Positions 38,354-49,366 of a DNA stretch of 64,000 nt are shown here, in pieces. Source of the stretch: Akebia trifoliata (lineage: Eukaryota > Streptophyta > Magnoliopsida > Ranunculales > Lardizabalaceae); the NCBI GenBank assembly GCA_017979445.1, contig CM030718.1, positions 20,641,021-20,705,020 of the forward strand, written 5' to 3'. The notes under the pieces are model-generated. The model was not told the DNA's origin. It saw nothing but the letters and a program-made list of their open reading frames with translations, and did not search any database. The translations under genes were made by a program, and so were the position numbers. The number at the start of each line of letters is the position of its first letter. Position 1 is the stretch's first letter.

Positions 38354-40663
38354 GTGATTAAAGAGGTCATCGGCACATTCGGGCTAGGATATAAGCCTAC
38401 TAATGAAGATTGGGCCCAATACTCGAAGACAAAGCTAGACAAAGAAATTACGAAAAGGCGAAGACGCACTACGGATCTCATCAAAATGAAGTCTTATCGT
38501 AAGACCCTTAATGGTTATTTCGTGAAGGAAGGAGAAGATTTCTGGTACTGTGGGTTCCCTGAGCCATTCATTGACCACATCATAGGTACTCGTCTGCCAG
38601 GGTTTGAGATCTTCTTTGGTATGGATTGGCCTGAAAAGGAAGCAAGCACAGAAGCTGAAGAGAAGAAAATTGAAGACTGGCAGCTCGACCTGGACTCCCT
38701 CAACATTGATCAACTATTCATTGAAGATCACAGTGTCTTGGTGTTGTCAACTGAGAAGGGGATCCCAAATCCTCAGTCTGCAATCAAACCTGTAGTAGGG
38801 TGTCTCTCTAGCTATCATGTAATTAGTCCTGTATTGAATGTCAAGACTGGGTCTGTCAGTCCCCTTAGTCCTGTCCAGTCTGACATGCATGCTGAGTCAA
38901 GTAAGTCCATTATTTCTGCTAAGTTTAGTGAGTCTGTCAAGTCGGCAATGAGTCCTGTTACCCCATCTCCTTTTAATGAAATGAAAGAAATTCTTGATTA
39001 CCCCGAGCGCAATAATAATTTAACTAATAATCTGACTTCGGAGGGAGAATCTTTTGATGAAGAACCTCCCCTTGAAATAATCAAATTACTTGAACAAGAA
39101 AATGAACGTCGGGCTCAACCTCCAATGGAGGAAGTAGAGATTATTAATCTCGGAACAAAAGAAAGTCCTCAAGAGATTCGGATTGGGATCACGTTATCCC
39201 CTGATGAACGCAAAGGGATAGTAGACTTACTCAGAAAGTTCAAAGACGTGTTCGCGTGGTCTTACGAGGATATGCCGGGAATAAGTACAGACATTGTTCA
39301 ACATCGTATTCCGTTATATCCGGATGCTCGACCCATTAAACAGAAACTTCGACGTATGAAGCCAGAATGGACTCTGAAAATTAAAGAAGAAGTTACGAAG
39401 TAGATTAACGCTGGATTTTTGGAAGTAGTAGAATACCTTGAGTGGATTGCCAATGTCGTCCTGGTGCCTAAAAAGGATGGAAAAGTCAGAATGTGTGTAG
39501 ACTTCAGAGACTTAAACAAAGCAAGCCCAAAAGACAGTTTTCCTTTACCACACATAGATGTTCTAGTTGATAGTACAGCTGGGCACGCTTTATTATCCTT
39601 CATGGACGGCTTTTCGGGGTATAATCAGATAAAAATGGACCCTCGGGATATGCAAAAGACGTCGTTCATCACACAGTGGGGAACTTTTTGCTACAAGGTA
39701 ATGCCTTTTGGTTTGAAGAATGCCGGAGCCACCTATCAAAGAGCAGCCACGACTCTATTACATGACATGATACACAAGGAAGTCGAAGTCTATGTAGATG
39801 ATATGATAGTCAAATCTAAAGAACGACTGGGACATGCAGCATTAGAGAAATTTCTTACAAGGATTCAAAAGTACAAACTTCACCTCAACCCGCAGAAATG
39901 TGTGTTTGGAGTAACTTCTGAAAAATTGTTGGGATTCGTGTTCAGCCAAAGAGGGATCGAAGTAGACCCTGTGAAGATTAAAGCTCTCCAAGAGATGTCA
40001 CCGCTGGAAATCGAAAAGCAAATTCGAGATTTTTTAGGCAGAATCCAGTATGTCAGCAGATTTATCGCTCAACTCACCAACGTTTGCGAACCTATTTTCA
40101 AGCTTCTTAAGAAGAATGAACCAACAACTTGGAATGAGCAATGTCAAAAGGCCTTCGACCAAGTCAAGGAGTATCTCTTAAACCCGCCTATTTTGGTTTC
40201 ACCCACACCGGGTGAACCACTTCTTCTTTATCTGTCAGTCACAGAAGAGGCTATGGGATGCATACTCACACAATATGACAAAGATACTCACAAAGAAAGG
40301 GCTATCTACTACATTAGTAAGAAGATGTTAGAATATGAACGAAAGCATTCAGCCTTGGAAAAAACTTGCTTAGCACTAGTATGGGCTACTCAGAGACTTC
40401 GATACTATATGCTATCTCACTCAATTATCTTGTTATCTCGGATGGATCCTCTCAAGTATCTTTTTGAGAAACCGGCACTAACAGGGAGAACTGCACGATG
40501 GTTATTGTTGTTATCAGAGTTTGACATCACGCACGTTACACATAAATCTATCAAGGGGAGAGCTGTAGCAGAATACTTGGCAGATCACTCGGTAGCAGAA
40601 GGAATAAGGCCTGTTGATCAGTTCCCAGATGAGAACATTTTATATGTTGAAGAAGAGCCTTAG
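38354..40663 (+). pseudogene. Element A reverse transcriptase and RNase H
   Basis: Frame 38,354-39,403 is the linker before RT (VFAWSYEDMPGI, then PIKQKLRRMKPEWTLKIKEE) and ends in a TAG. The same frame continues INAGFLEVVEYLEWIANVVL, VPKKDGKVRMCVDFRDLNKA, GFSGYNQIKM, MPFGLKNAGATYQRA and the catalytic YVDDMIVKS at about 39,789. RNase H follows (LLYLSVTEEAMGC, AIYYISKKMLEYERKHSALE, LRYYML, ITHVTHKSIKGRAVAEYLA). A TAG at 40,661-40,663 separates it from the next domain. The three YVDD residues are intact. RT copies element RNA into DNA inside the particle. Confidence 0.9.
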
Positions 40664-40675
40664 AACCAAACATGG

Positions 40676-42406
40676 CAGTTGTATTTCGTTGGAGCCGCCA
40701 ATCAGAATGGGTATGGAATAGGGGCAGTCCTGTTTTCTCCGGAAGGATGCCACATTTCGATCGCTATTAAGTTAACCTTCTCTAACACCAATAACACAAC
40801 CGAATATGAGGCATGCATCGCTGGACTTGAAGTTGCTTTGAATCTGGGCATTATAGAAATTGAAATTTTTGGAGATTCAGCCTTGGTCATACACCAGTCA
40901 TTAGAAGAATGGAAGACTAGGGACGACAAGTTGAAGCCTTATCATGAGTATTTGTTAAACCTAGTGAGTAAATTTGAAGCTATTCTGTTCCAACATGTGT
41001 CAAGGGAAGATAATAGATTTGCTGACTCGTTAGCCACGCTATCTTCAATGATCCATTTGCCCCCTGGCATGGAATTGAGGCCGATCACTGTTGAAGTCAA
41101 AGACAAACCTGCATATTGCTGTCAGATCAATATTGCTACTCGATTACCTGATGAAAAGCCATGGTACACAGACATTAAAAAGGTGTTGGAAAAACAAGAA
41201 TTTCCAGAAGAAGCATCGAGGAAGGAACGACAAATCCTTTTAAGATTAGCATCTCAATTCATCCTGTGCGCAGGAAGTTCATACAAAAGGTCTTATGATG
41301 GGATTCATTTGTCGTGCGTCGATGAAGATCAAGCTGAGCAAATAATGATTAAAATGCATTCAGGAGAATGCGGCCCTCACATGAGTGGGAAAATATTATC
41401 TAAGAAAATTATGAGACAAGGGTACTACTGGCCTACGATGGAAACAAATTGTCATCACATGGTCAAAACTTGTCACAAATGCCAAATACATGCAAATCTC
41501 ATACATGTGCCACCTTCTTGGTTAGTTGGTCTGACTTCACCATGGGCATTCTCAGTTTGGGGAATTGACATTATTGGTAAAATATCGCCTAAAGCATCAA
41601 ATGGGCATGAATATATTTTAGTTGCTATCGATTATTTTACTAAGTGGGTCGAAGCTGCCTCTTATGCTGTCCTCACTGCATCTCGAGTTGCAAAGTTTAT
41701 TCAAACGAACATGATCAGCCGGTACGGGATACCTTCGAAATTGATTTCTGATAACGGGTCACATTTCAAGGCTGAGGTTATTACTTTGTGTTCAAAGTTC
41801 AAAATCTCACACGACAAATCATCTCCTTACCGTCCTCAGACTAATGGAGCAGTCGAAGCAGCTAATAAGAATCTTAAGACTATCATCAGGAAAATGTGTC
41901 AATCACATCGAGATTGGTCTGAAAAACTGCCATTTGCACTATGGGCATATCGAACTTCAATTCAATCCTCTACTGGAACTACTCCCTACTCCTTAGTGTA
42001 TGGCATGGAAGCGGTCTTGCCAGTTGAAATGGAAATTCCATCTCTCAGGGTCTTGTTGAAAAGTCAGTTGTCAGAAATAGGTTGGGTTCGCCAGCTGTAT
42101 GAAGAATTGAATTTGATCGAAGAAAAATGACTGAGAGCTTTGTATCACATGCAAGCTTATCAAAGAAGAGTCGCCCGTGCATTTGACAAAAAGATCAAGG
42201 ACCGTCACTTAAAAGTCGGAGATTTAGTACTCAAAGAGAATCGAGCACATATCTTTGACCCTAGAGGGAAGTTCAAACCGAATTGGAGAGGTCCATACAT
42301 CATCAAGGAAATATTACCAGGAAAAGCTGTCAGACTTCAAGATCATGATGGAATCGAGTTATCAGAACCAACCAACCTTGACCAAATCAAACGGTACTAC
42401 ATTTAA
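40676..42406 (+). pseudogene. Element A archaeal-type RNase H and integrase
   Basis: Directly after the TAG the frame reads LYFVGAANQNGYGIGAVLFS, the start of the second, archaeal-type RNase H that marks Tat elements. The usual first Asp (FDGA) is Val here. EYEACIAGLEVAL, GDSALVI and DNRFADSLATLSSM follow. Integrase then shows the zinc-binding HHCC segment (ending CHKCQIHA, about 41,480), the DDE core residues in WGIDIIGKIS, LISDNGSHFK and NGAVEAANKN, and the C-terminal part. A TGA at 42,128-42,130 interrupts after LNLIEEK; the frame resumes LRALYHMQAYQRRVARAFDK and ends RYYI at 42,406. Confidence 0.9.
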
Positions 42407-44437
42407 GGAGGCCATTTTTGGCCGAATCAATTTTCCTACTACCTAGTTCATTATCTCCTTTCTCAACACCTTTGCAGCCTGTTCAAAAAAAAAATATGCC
42501 TTTTACTTCTTAGCCTGATTACCTAACCCAGGGGAAGGAAAATTCGAATTACGTTTTGGTCTGATCCCAAAAATTTGGGGTACGTAGGCAACCTGATAAG
42601 TTACTTCAGGCCCGACCACATCAAAATAAAAAAATAGATTCCTCGACAAAGAAAAAATATAAAAAGAAAAAATTCAAAAGAAAAAGAAATATCATCCAAA
42701 ATAGGGAATAAAGTTCAAGAAAATTTTTTAAATGAAATGCCACACAAGGGGCATTTGGATTTTTGAGCCTCAAAATTCCTTTCTTTTTATGCCTAGTCCC
42801 AAGTCTACCTATAAAAGTCCTCCTAAGTACCATGTGAAAAAGTCAAGGAGGTAAGCAAAGCATGATCAGATAGTAATTCTAGAACTTCAGAGGAGAAGGA
42901 AAAGATAAAAAATATAAAGCCTGCTAAGTTGAAAACCCGAAAAGGACGACTTAGGCAAAAATTAAGGCAAACTCGCAAGGTTGAAAATCTAAAAGGACAA
43001 CTTTGGCAACAATCAGAGCCAAGAATAAAGAAAGAGCTCGCTAGATCGAAAACCTGAAAAGGCGATCTAGGTAAAAGTTAGAGCAAGCTCGCTAGATTGA
43101 AAACCTGAAAAGGTAATCTAGGCAAAAGTTAGAGCAACAAAGAAAAACAGAAGAAAATCCTAAGCCGAGAGCGGTCTGAGCTGAAACATCAGAAGTCCGA
43201 ATAATCAAGTTCAATAGTTAGCTTGAACCGGGCATAGATTTAGAAGCTACAAGTATCTTGTCTACGATCGATTTGAAAATTCTTACTTCCCCAAGTGAAC
43301 CAATGGAGAGATGGGTGAATTCTATAATGAGTCTCAAAAGGAAATATTTTGTTCCTTTGAGCCTGACTCAAAATCTTCAATAAAATTAATCAAAATTAAA
43401 AGTTGGATCTTTATTGCGCTTGTGGTAATCAAATATTTCAAACCTTCATACAAGGGGCATTTTTCTTTTTTTTCTCTAAATATGCAATTTCCCCCCTTAT
43501 ACCAGGGGCATTTTCTTTATGATGCGTTCAATTATTTCCAATGCTATGTTTATTGTCAAACTAGGGACATTTTGTTTTTGAGCAATGTTAATTCTTAAAG
43601 GTAATGGGAACCCCAAAGTTAAGGTTACCCTCTTGATAACAGTTTTTCGAAAAATTCGTAAGGTTCAAACTCAGGTTTTAAATTTATAAAACTTTTGGAT
43701 AAAACCTTGAGGTTCAAACAAATGCATTTTGGATCTCACATAGGAGATAGGGCATCCATTCTGTCCTAGATCTATTCATTTCCAGATTCAACCCCTCTTT
43801 TTTAGATTTCATTTATTCTTTGCCAGATTTATTCTTTTATTCTCAGTTTTACTCAGCCAGATGCCGCCAAGGATTTTCTTGGAATTTTGCTCAGATGCCG
43901 CTGAGGATTTTCTTGGAACTATGTTCAGATGCCGCCAAGGGTTTTCTTGGAATTATGCTCAGATGCCGCCAAGGGTTTTCTTGGAATTATGCTCAGATGC
44001 CGCCGAGGGTTTTCTCGAAACTATGCTCAGATGCCGTCGAGGGTTTTCTCGGAATTATGCTCAGATGCCGCCAAGGGTTTTCTTGGAATTATGCTCAGTT
44101 TATGCTCAGTTTATATTTACTTCATGCTCAGATTTGACTCATTTCTAACTCAAACTCTTTGAAACCTATCTTAGATTTTGAGTCCACACACTTGCACAGT
44201 TGTTATATCAGTCAAGGAGAATTTTCTAAAATTCAAGGATCTGACACTGCCAGTGAGAGCTCGCGCTCAAGGACCTGACATTTTTCTAGTTCGGGGAGAG
44301 TTCTACCCTCAAGGATCCGAACACCCCGACGAATTGCTAAATCAGACTGTAAAATGAACTGTCACTAGCTTTGGCATTCGGATATCGCACTATCTATCAA
44401 AATAGAGTTACTATCTAGTTTGCTTCAACCCTCTGCC
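42407..44437 (+). other. Element A 3' UTR
   Basis: Non-coding. Near 42,560-42,610 it has the conserved Tat motif GGGGTACGTAGGCAACCTGA. From 42,900 to 43,130 there are repeated GAAAACCTGAAAAGGCGATC-type units. A 34-bp tandem array lies at 43,859-44,100. Direct units GGGGCATTT occur near 43,453 and 43,506. No antisense ORF was recognised in this copy. Confidence 0.7.
43859..44106 (+). repeat. 34-bp tandem array in the 3' UTR of element A
   Basis: Seven units of a 34-bp sequence (ATGCCGCCAAGGGTTTTCTT plus GGAATTATGCTCAG) start at 43,861, 43,895, 43,929, 43,963 and so on, with few mismatches. Because 34 is not a multiple of three, all three plus frames stay open and give periodic peptides. They are by-products, not genes. 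Confidence 0.92.
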
Positions 44438-44450
44438 AAAGAGGGGCATC
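44438..44450 (+). other. Polypurine tract of element A
   Basis: AAAGAGGGGCATC abuts the 3' LTR start TGTAGACACC, the expected plus-strand primer position. Confidence 0.85.
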
Positions 44451-46024
44451 TGTAGACACCTCATTTTTGCATTCGCCTGATTAATCAACTCGTTCACCCG
44501 ATCGCAACGGTTCCCAATGTTGGATGTTTATTCCAGTGCTTTATTTTGTCACCAGATATATTTAAGAAATCCGGATGAGGTATCTCGAACTAACAAAATC
44601 TTAGAAACCACGCTATGCTAGGAAAATACGATCCCAGAAACGTAGAAATCATCATATTGTAGATAAAAAAAAAGCTTTACGATAAAAATCACTAAAAATG
44701 ACCAAATTACCAAAATACCCCTAACATCAAAACAACCCTAGAACCTACGTTACGCTTGTGAAGACCCATTCAAACACATAAAACCACAAATCGAAACCAA
44801 ATAAACCATTTCGCCAATTTTCACTAAAAATGACAAAATTACGAAAATACCCCTCATAAAATTCCTAATCATTTGACACAAAAATTTCATAAATGACAAA
44901 AACTAACATTCTCATTGAATTCCTAAGGAAAAACTGATTCCAAAACATCCTAGAACATTGAAAAACGATTTAAAACGTAAAAAATTCTCTCCGAGGGTAA
45001 AACGGTAATTTTACAACTTTAATAATTAAAATTTTCGAAATTAATAAATAAATCATAAGAAAATGTAAAGTGAAACATTAAAGTTAATCAAGTAAGACCA
45101 AAGTCAAGTAAGGCTAAAGTCAAAACATTAAAGTCAACCAAGAAAGACTAAAGTAAAAGTCAATCTCATATGACTAAAGTCAAAACCCTAAATCAAAACA
45201 CTAATCAAGTCAATCTCATAAGGCTAAAAGTCAAAACCCTAAATCAAAACCCTAATCTAAACTAATCAAGTCAATCTCATAAGACTAAAAGTCAAAACCC
45301 TAAATTAAAACCCTAAAGACTAAGTCAATCTCATGAGACCAAAGTCTAAACCCTAATTGAAACCCTAATTGAAATCCTAAAAGAAACCCTAATCAAACCT
45401 TAATGCTTCTAAAAAACTTTATAAATAGGAGCCTTCACACCCTATTTTCGTATCAAAGAAAAAACCCTAGGAAAAGTAGGTGAAGAAGCCTCAACAACCT
45501 CTCCAAAACCCTAATTTTGGAGCTTCAACTCCTTACCTAACACCCCTGCTTCGATTTTAACCTAAAAAACACTCAAAAACCTCTAAAAAATATCCTAAAA
45601 ATCTATAACAAATTCGAAGCGCCCAGATCCAAGAAGGAGATACTTTACATCGGAGATCAGAAATCAGATCCGGAGATAGAACGAAGTAAGGAATACGGTA
45701 CAAGGAGCCATTTTCACCAGATCTGAGGGAATAACACTTTTGCAGATCGAAGGTAAGATTTTCATTATTTTTTAATCTAGGTTTGTCATTAGCGATGTAG
45801 ATTTATTTGGGATAAGTAGAGACCGGCAATGACCGGGCGGGGTTGGTGCCTAACACCTTCCAACCCCGTAACATGATCCCCGGATTCAGATTTTCTGTAG
45901 TAGATTAGTTCATTATCCGTTTTAGAATCAGTTTGGTTCCAAGACCATAATAACGAGGTGGCGACTCCCAAACCTCAAGGGTCAAAAGCGGATCCGCGAA
46001 CCCCGCAGATCGAGGGCGCTTTCA
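44451..46024 (+). repeat. 3' LTR of element A
   Basis: Near-identical copy of the 5' LTR with scattered substitutions and a small duplication around 45,355-45,375 (AACCCTAATTGAAA unit). It ends GGGCGCTTTCA, followed by the target duplication CCTGG. Confidence 0.95.
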
Positions 46025-46520
46025 CCTGGTGTTGGAAGACTATTATCTGTTTGGGTCTCGGGATTTTGGAGAGATTTTGCTGTTCACAGTTTATACTCTT
46101 GCGGGCCAGGAGTTTTTTTTTATTTTTTATTAACCTTTATTGCCTCTGATGCCAATTACGATTTTCATCAGACCCGGTTTCCACCTTTTTACGCATCGAC
46201 GTCCTTTTTGAGATTTTCATCGTGCCAATGGCTTTGATCTTGTCATAGTCTGAATCTTTTACTCATAGTGCCCTTTCAGGTTTTCACTATGTCTTTTCAG
46301 ACCATGCTTGTATTTTCTAGATTTTTCATTATAATTTTGCTCGGAGTCTCTATGTCTTTGTGGCTTGGTGACTCAAGTTGAGCCGCGAGATGTGCGACTC
46401 TACTCTTGTAGTGGCACTCTTTCTTGAGTAATAGATCTAGATTCCCCTTTCGAGTTTGTTGACGACTATTCGTGATTCGACAACTTAAGTTGGGCTGCGA
46501 GATCGGTTACTCTACACTTC
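46025..46520 (-). other. Element B 3' UTR, proximal part
   Basis: This is the B sequence between element A and the Copia element. On the minus strand it carries repeated GAAAATCTAG / GAAAACCTGAAAGGGCACTA units like those in the 3' UTR of A at 42.9-43.1 kb, so it lies 3' of integrase in B. No coding sequence. Confidence 0.6.
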
Positions 46521-46726
46521 TGTTAGTACCATGTTTTGTCAAATTACAAGGATAGTCGTATGATGTCATGATGTAGCTATTAGAAACATTGTTGTGCGCT
46601 CATAATTCAACGACAAATCCAAAATATATCAAAACCAATCAAGGTCAAGGGGCATCATCTCCCGTGGAGCATCAGAACAGGTATATCTCAAGTAGATCAG
46701 AAGATGTCGGCAGGAGTAAAGGATCC

Positions 46727-47165
46727 ACCGCCAGCCACCGACCGAATATTTTGGGATACCTTCTATCGGTGGCAGAAGCTTTAATATGTCGGTCCCACCG
46801 ATAGAATATTCATCGGTCCCACTGTTGAAGACTTGACGGTTCCACCGTTAGCCACCGACAAATTAACATGGGATACCTCCTATCGGTGGCAGAAGAACAA
46901 TCCTACCGGTCCCACCGACATTTTAGGCATCGGTTCCACCGAATAACACTTTTCGGTCCCACCGTCATCATCCAATGAAGGAGTTTTCATTCGGTGGCAG
47001 AATCATGTTTTTGGCGGTTCCACCGTAAGATTTCTCATCGGTCCGACCGATGAAGCTTGGAGGCTCCACCGTCAGTGCTACCGAAAACGCGAAACGGTAA
47101 GATTTTCGACCGTTATAATTGGTCGGTGCCACCGTTGGAAGTCAGGTGCCACCGACAGAAAGCCG
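46727..47165 (+). repeat. CGGTNCCACCG palindrome array in the Copia U3
   Basis: About nine near-palindromes of the form CGGTNCCACCG, plus several CGGTGGCAG and GCCACCGAC half-sites, are packed in about 440 bp upstream of the TATA box. The block GCCACCGAC...GGGATACCT...CTATCGGTGGCAGAAG is itself duplicated (starting about 46,734 and 46,850). The 3' LTR carries the same array at 55,705-56,130. Confidence 0.85.
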
Positions 47166-47179
47166 TTGAGAACTCTGCC

Positions 47180-47187
47180 TATAAAAG
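47180..47187 (+). promoter_or_regulatory. TATA box of the Copia LTR
   Basis: TATAAAAG immediately 3' of the palindrome array. The 3' LTR copy is at 56,148-56,155. Confidence 0.75.
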
Positions 47188-47998
47188 AGAAGCACTTGAT
47201 CTCTTCTTAGTTGATCAACAACTCCGAAGTTCAGCCCAAGCAAATAAGCATACTTTAAAAGGCTTAACAAAGGAAGAAGAGTCGTGAAGGGTAATCAATA
47301 TCATGCATACCAAACTATCACGTCTTAGTTGATCAAGCTCTACTTACTCCACCCTTCGAGAGTTGCAGTCTAACATCGAGCGAGCCAAGAAGCCATTGTT
47401 GAAGGGAGTAACGGAGAACTAAAGAACAACACACTCACTACCATCGCCATTACTGTGAGTTTGATTGTTGGTATCTTAAATTCTGAAAATACACTTGTAA
47501 TAGTTCACTTGATTTCTTCTTCAAAATCAAGCACTTGATTGAGTTGCGGACTCATGTTGAGTAACAAAGGTTACTGAGTTTCCTAAGTAAAAACTCAAGG
47601 ACTTTGAGTGGATGTGGTCCATTCAATTGTAGGGTTGTAGAATCATCCCGGAAAAAATTCTGTGTGCGATTTAAGGTGAACCAAAAACCTCTGTATTAGT
47701 GGATACCAAAGAACCACCAATTTGGGTTCTCTTGGGAGTGGATGTAGGCACGGGTGCTGAACCACTATAAATCGTGTGTATTCTACTGTGTCTCAGATTC
47801 TCTTATCTTTATGCCAATTTGAATGCATATCATGACTGATCATATCTCGCATGAATATCTTGCTACATGAATGTTTTTGTGGATGCTCCCTGACATTAAA
47901 ATTTATTCACATCCCAACATACACAATCAGTAGATTTTTAAATTAGACCTATTCACCCCCCTCTAGGTCACCATCTTGTCAAAGCTGGTAATTTCAAT

Positions 47999-48010
47999 TG
48001 GTATCAGAGC
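47999..48010 (+). other. Primer binding site of the Copia element
   Basis: TGGTATCAGAGC complements the 3' end of plant initiator-Met tRNA, the usual primer of Copia elements. It follows the LTR end by about 9 bases. Confidence 0.92.
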
Positions 48011-48061
48011 GGGTTGCTCTATAAAGGTCTAACCACCCTGAGTGATCTGTGACCTTTCACC

Positions 48062-49366
48062 ATGTCTAGAGCCGATAAATGGTCCTCGGCTCGTCCACCC
48101 ATGTTCGAAGGCATTAAGTATGCCTTCTGGAAGAATAAAATGATGATATACATCAACTCACTGAGTAGAGATGTGTGGGACATGATTGAGGAAGGTTGGG
48201 AACCTCCCGTTGACATCATCGAAGTAAATGGTGTCACTACTTCTGTTCCGAGACCATCAAGGAAATGGACAGAACAGGACAAAATAGACAGTAGCAACAA
48301 TTACAAGGCTCTAAATGCCATTACGAGTGCCATTTCCGACGATGAATATCAACGGATATGCACGTGTCAGTCGGCTAAGCAAGCATGGAAAATTCTAGAA
48401 GCCGCTCACGAAGGCACAAGCATAGTGAAAAAATCTAAACTTCAACTCCTCCGCACTCAATTTGAAAATATCAAAATGGAGGAAAGCGAAACTGTCCAAG
48501 AGTTCTATGCACGTCTAAGTGACATCTGCAACTCTATGTTTTATGTTGGTGAAACCGTCCCTTAAGGTAGAATTTGTGCAAAAATCCTAAGATCTCTACC
48601 CAAGAGGTTTGCCTCTAAGGTCACCTCAATTGAGGAATATCGAGACGTGGAAGCAATGACCGTTGAGGAACTTATGGGGTCCCTCACTACCTCTGAACTC
48701 CATCTCGAGGGGCCTCCCTCAAAAGGGAAGACTCAGGTCCTAAAGACATCCTCCTCAAAGTCCGCATCCAAGCGAACATCGCATATCGGATCTCAATCCT
48801 CCTCCCATAATCAAAAGAAGGTATCGATTGAAGAGGATAAAGAGACTGACTCGGATGAGGAAGACTTGGCCCTGTTAGCCTCAAGGTTTCAAAAATTCTT
48901 TAAAAGAAGAGGACCAGGTAACACTAGTAGACGTAATCATCCTATAGATAGACATGCGCCTGTAGGTAAAACCATGTCTAAACCAAGGGAAGATACGGAG
49001 TGCTACACATGTGGCGGTCGTGGTCACTACTCAAACGTGTGCCCCTCTAAACCCAAATCCAAAGGTCTACCTAGACCTAAGAATAAGGGAACAACAATGG
49101 CTGCTAAGGCCACATGGGATGACTCTGAAGAATCTGGAGACGAAGAAGAACTAGGGTCTCTATCAGATAATGAAGATCAAGACACTCTTCGAATCCTTAT
49201 GGCTTCTACCACTGTCAACATTCCAGATGGGGATGAACTTGAAGGAGACCTGGACTGTGAAAGTCAGAGTCGCTCCTTAGTCACTTCTTCCTCCGATGAA
49301 GAAGATGAGGACAGTGTGAACTTGAACTCCAATCTGCATTTGACCAACTGTTCGTTAGTCATGTAA
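48062..49366 (+). pseudogene. Copia gag, N-terminal and middle part
   Basis: ATG 48,062 opens MSRADKWSSARPPMFEGIKY, then WKNKMMIYINSLSRDVWDMI and LKLQ-type segments of the UBN2/Copia gag domain (QLLRTQFENIKMEESETVQE). A TAA at 48,563-48,565 breaks the frame, which continues RICAKILRSLPKRFASKV, MTVEELMGSLTTSEL, an acidic Ser-rich part and the zinc knuckle CYTCGGRGHYSNVC (about 49,000). The frame ends at 49,366, where coding continues in another frame. Gag is the particle protein. The nonsense codon and the frame change make it defective unless suppressed. Confidence 0.88.

Larger units (their letters stand above)
29427..46024 (+). mobile_element. Element A: 16.6 kb Ogre-like Tat Gypsy retrotransposon
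   Basis: It is complete, with LTRs at 29,427-30,987 and 44,451-46,024, PBS, extra ORF1, gag, protease, RT, RNase H, archaeal-type RNase H, integrase, a 3' UTR with tandem repeats, and a polypurine tract. The 5-bp target duplication CCTGG is exact on both sides. An ORF upstream of gag and a second RNase H place it in the Ogre/Tat branch. The two LTRs are very similar, so the insertion is fairly recent, but gag-pol carries at least eight nonsense or frameshift lesions. It could only move with proteins from another copy. Confidence 0.95.
46521..47989 (+). repeat. 5' LTR of the Copia element
   Basis: It begins TGTTAGTACCATGTTTTGTC. Identity with the 3' LTR continues to about 47,989 (AAAGCTGGT), so the exact end is uncertain by a few bases. 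U3 contains a dense array of CGGT..CACCG motifs (46,720-47,165) and a TATA box at 47,180. Confidence 0.92.

Noticed and set aside
38354..39403. Treating each piece of the element A polyprotein as a separate gene
   Set aside because: Pieces share one frame and continuous homology; the breaks are in-frame stops within a single decayed gag-pol.
43820..44162. Three overlapping plus-strand ORFs with repetitive peptides
   Set aside because: They come from a 34-bp tandem repeat read in three frames, with no stop by chance, inside a retrotransposon 3' UTR.
46589..47287. ORFs within the Copia LTRs (also 55,567-55,782)
   Set aside because: The same frames occur in both LTR copies, are short, and overlap the palindrome array and the TATA box.
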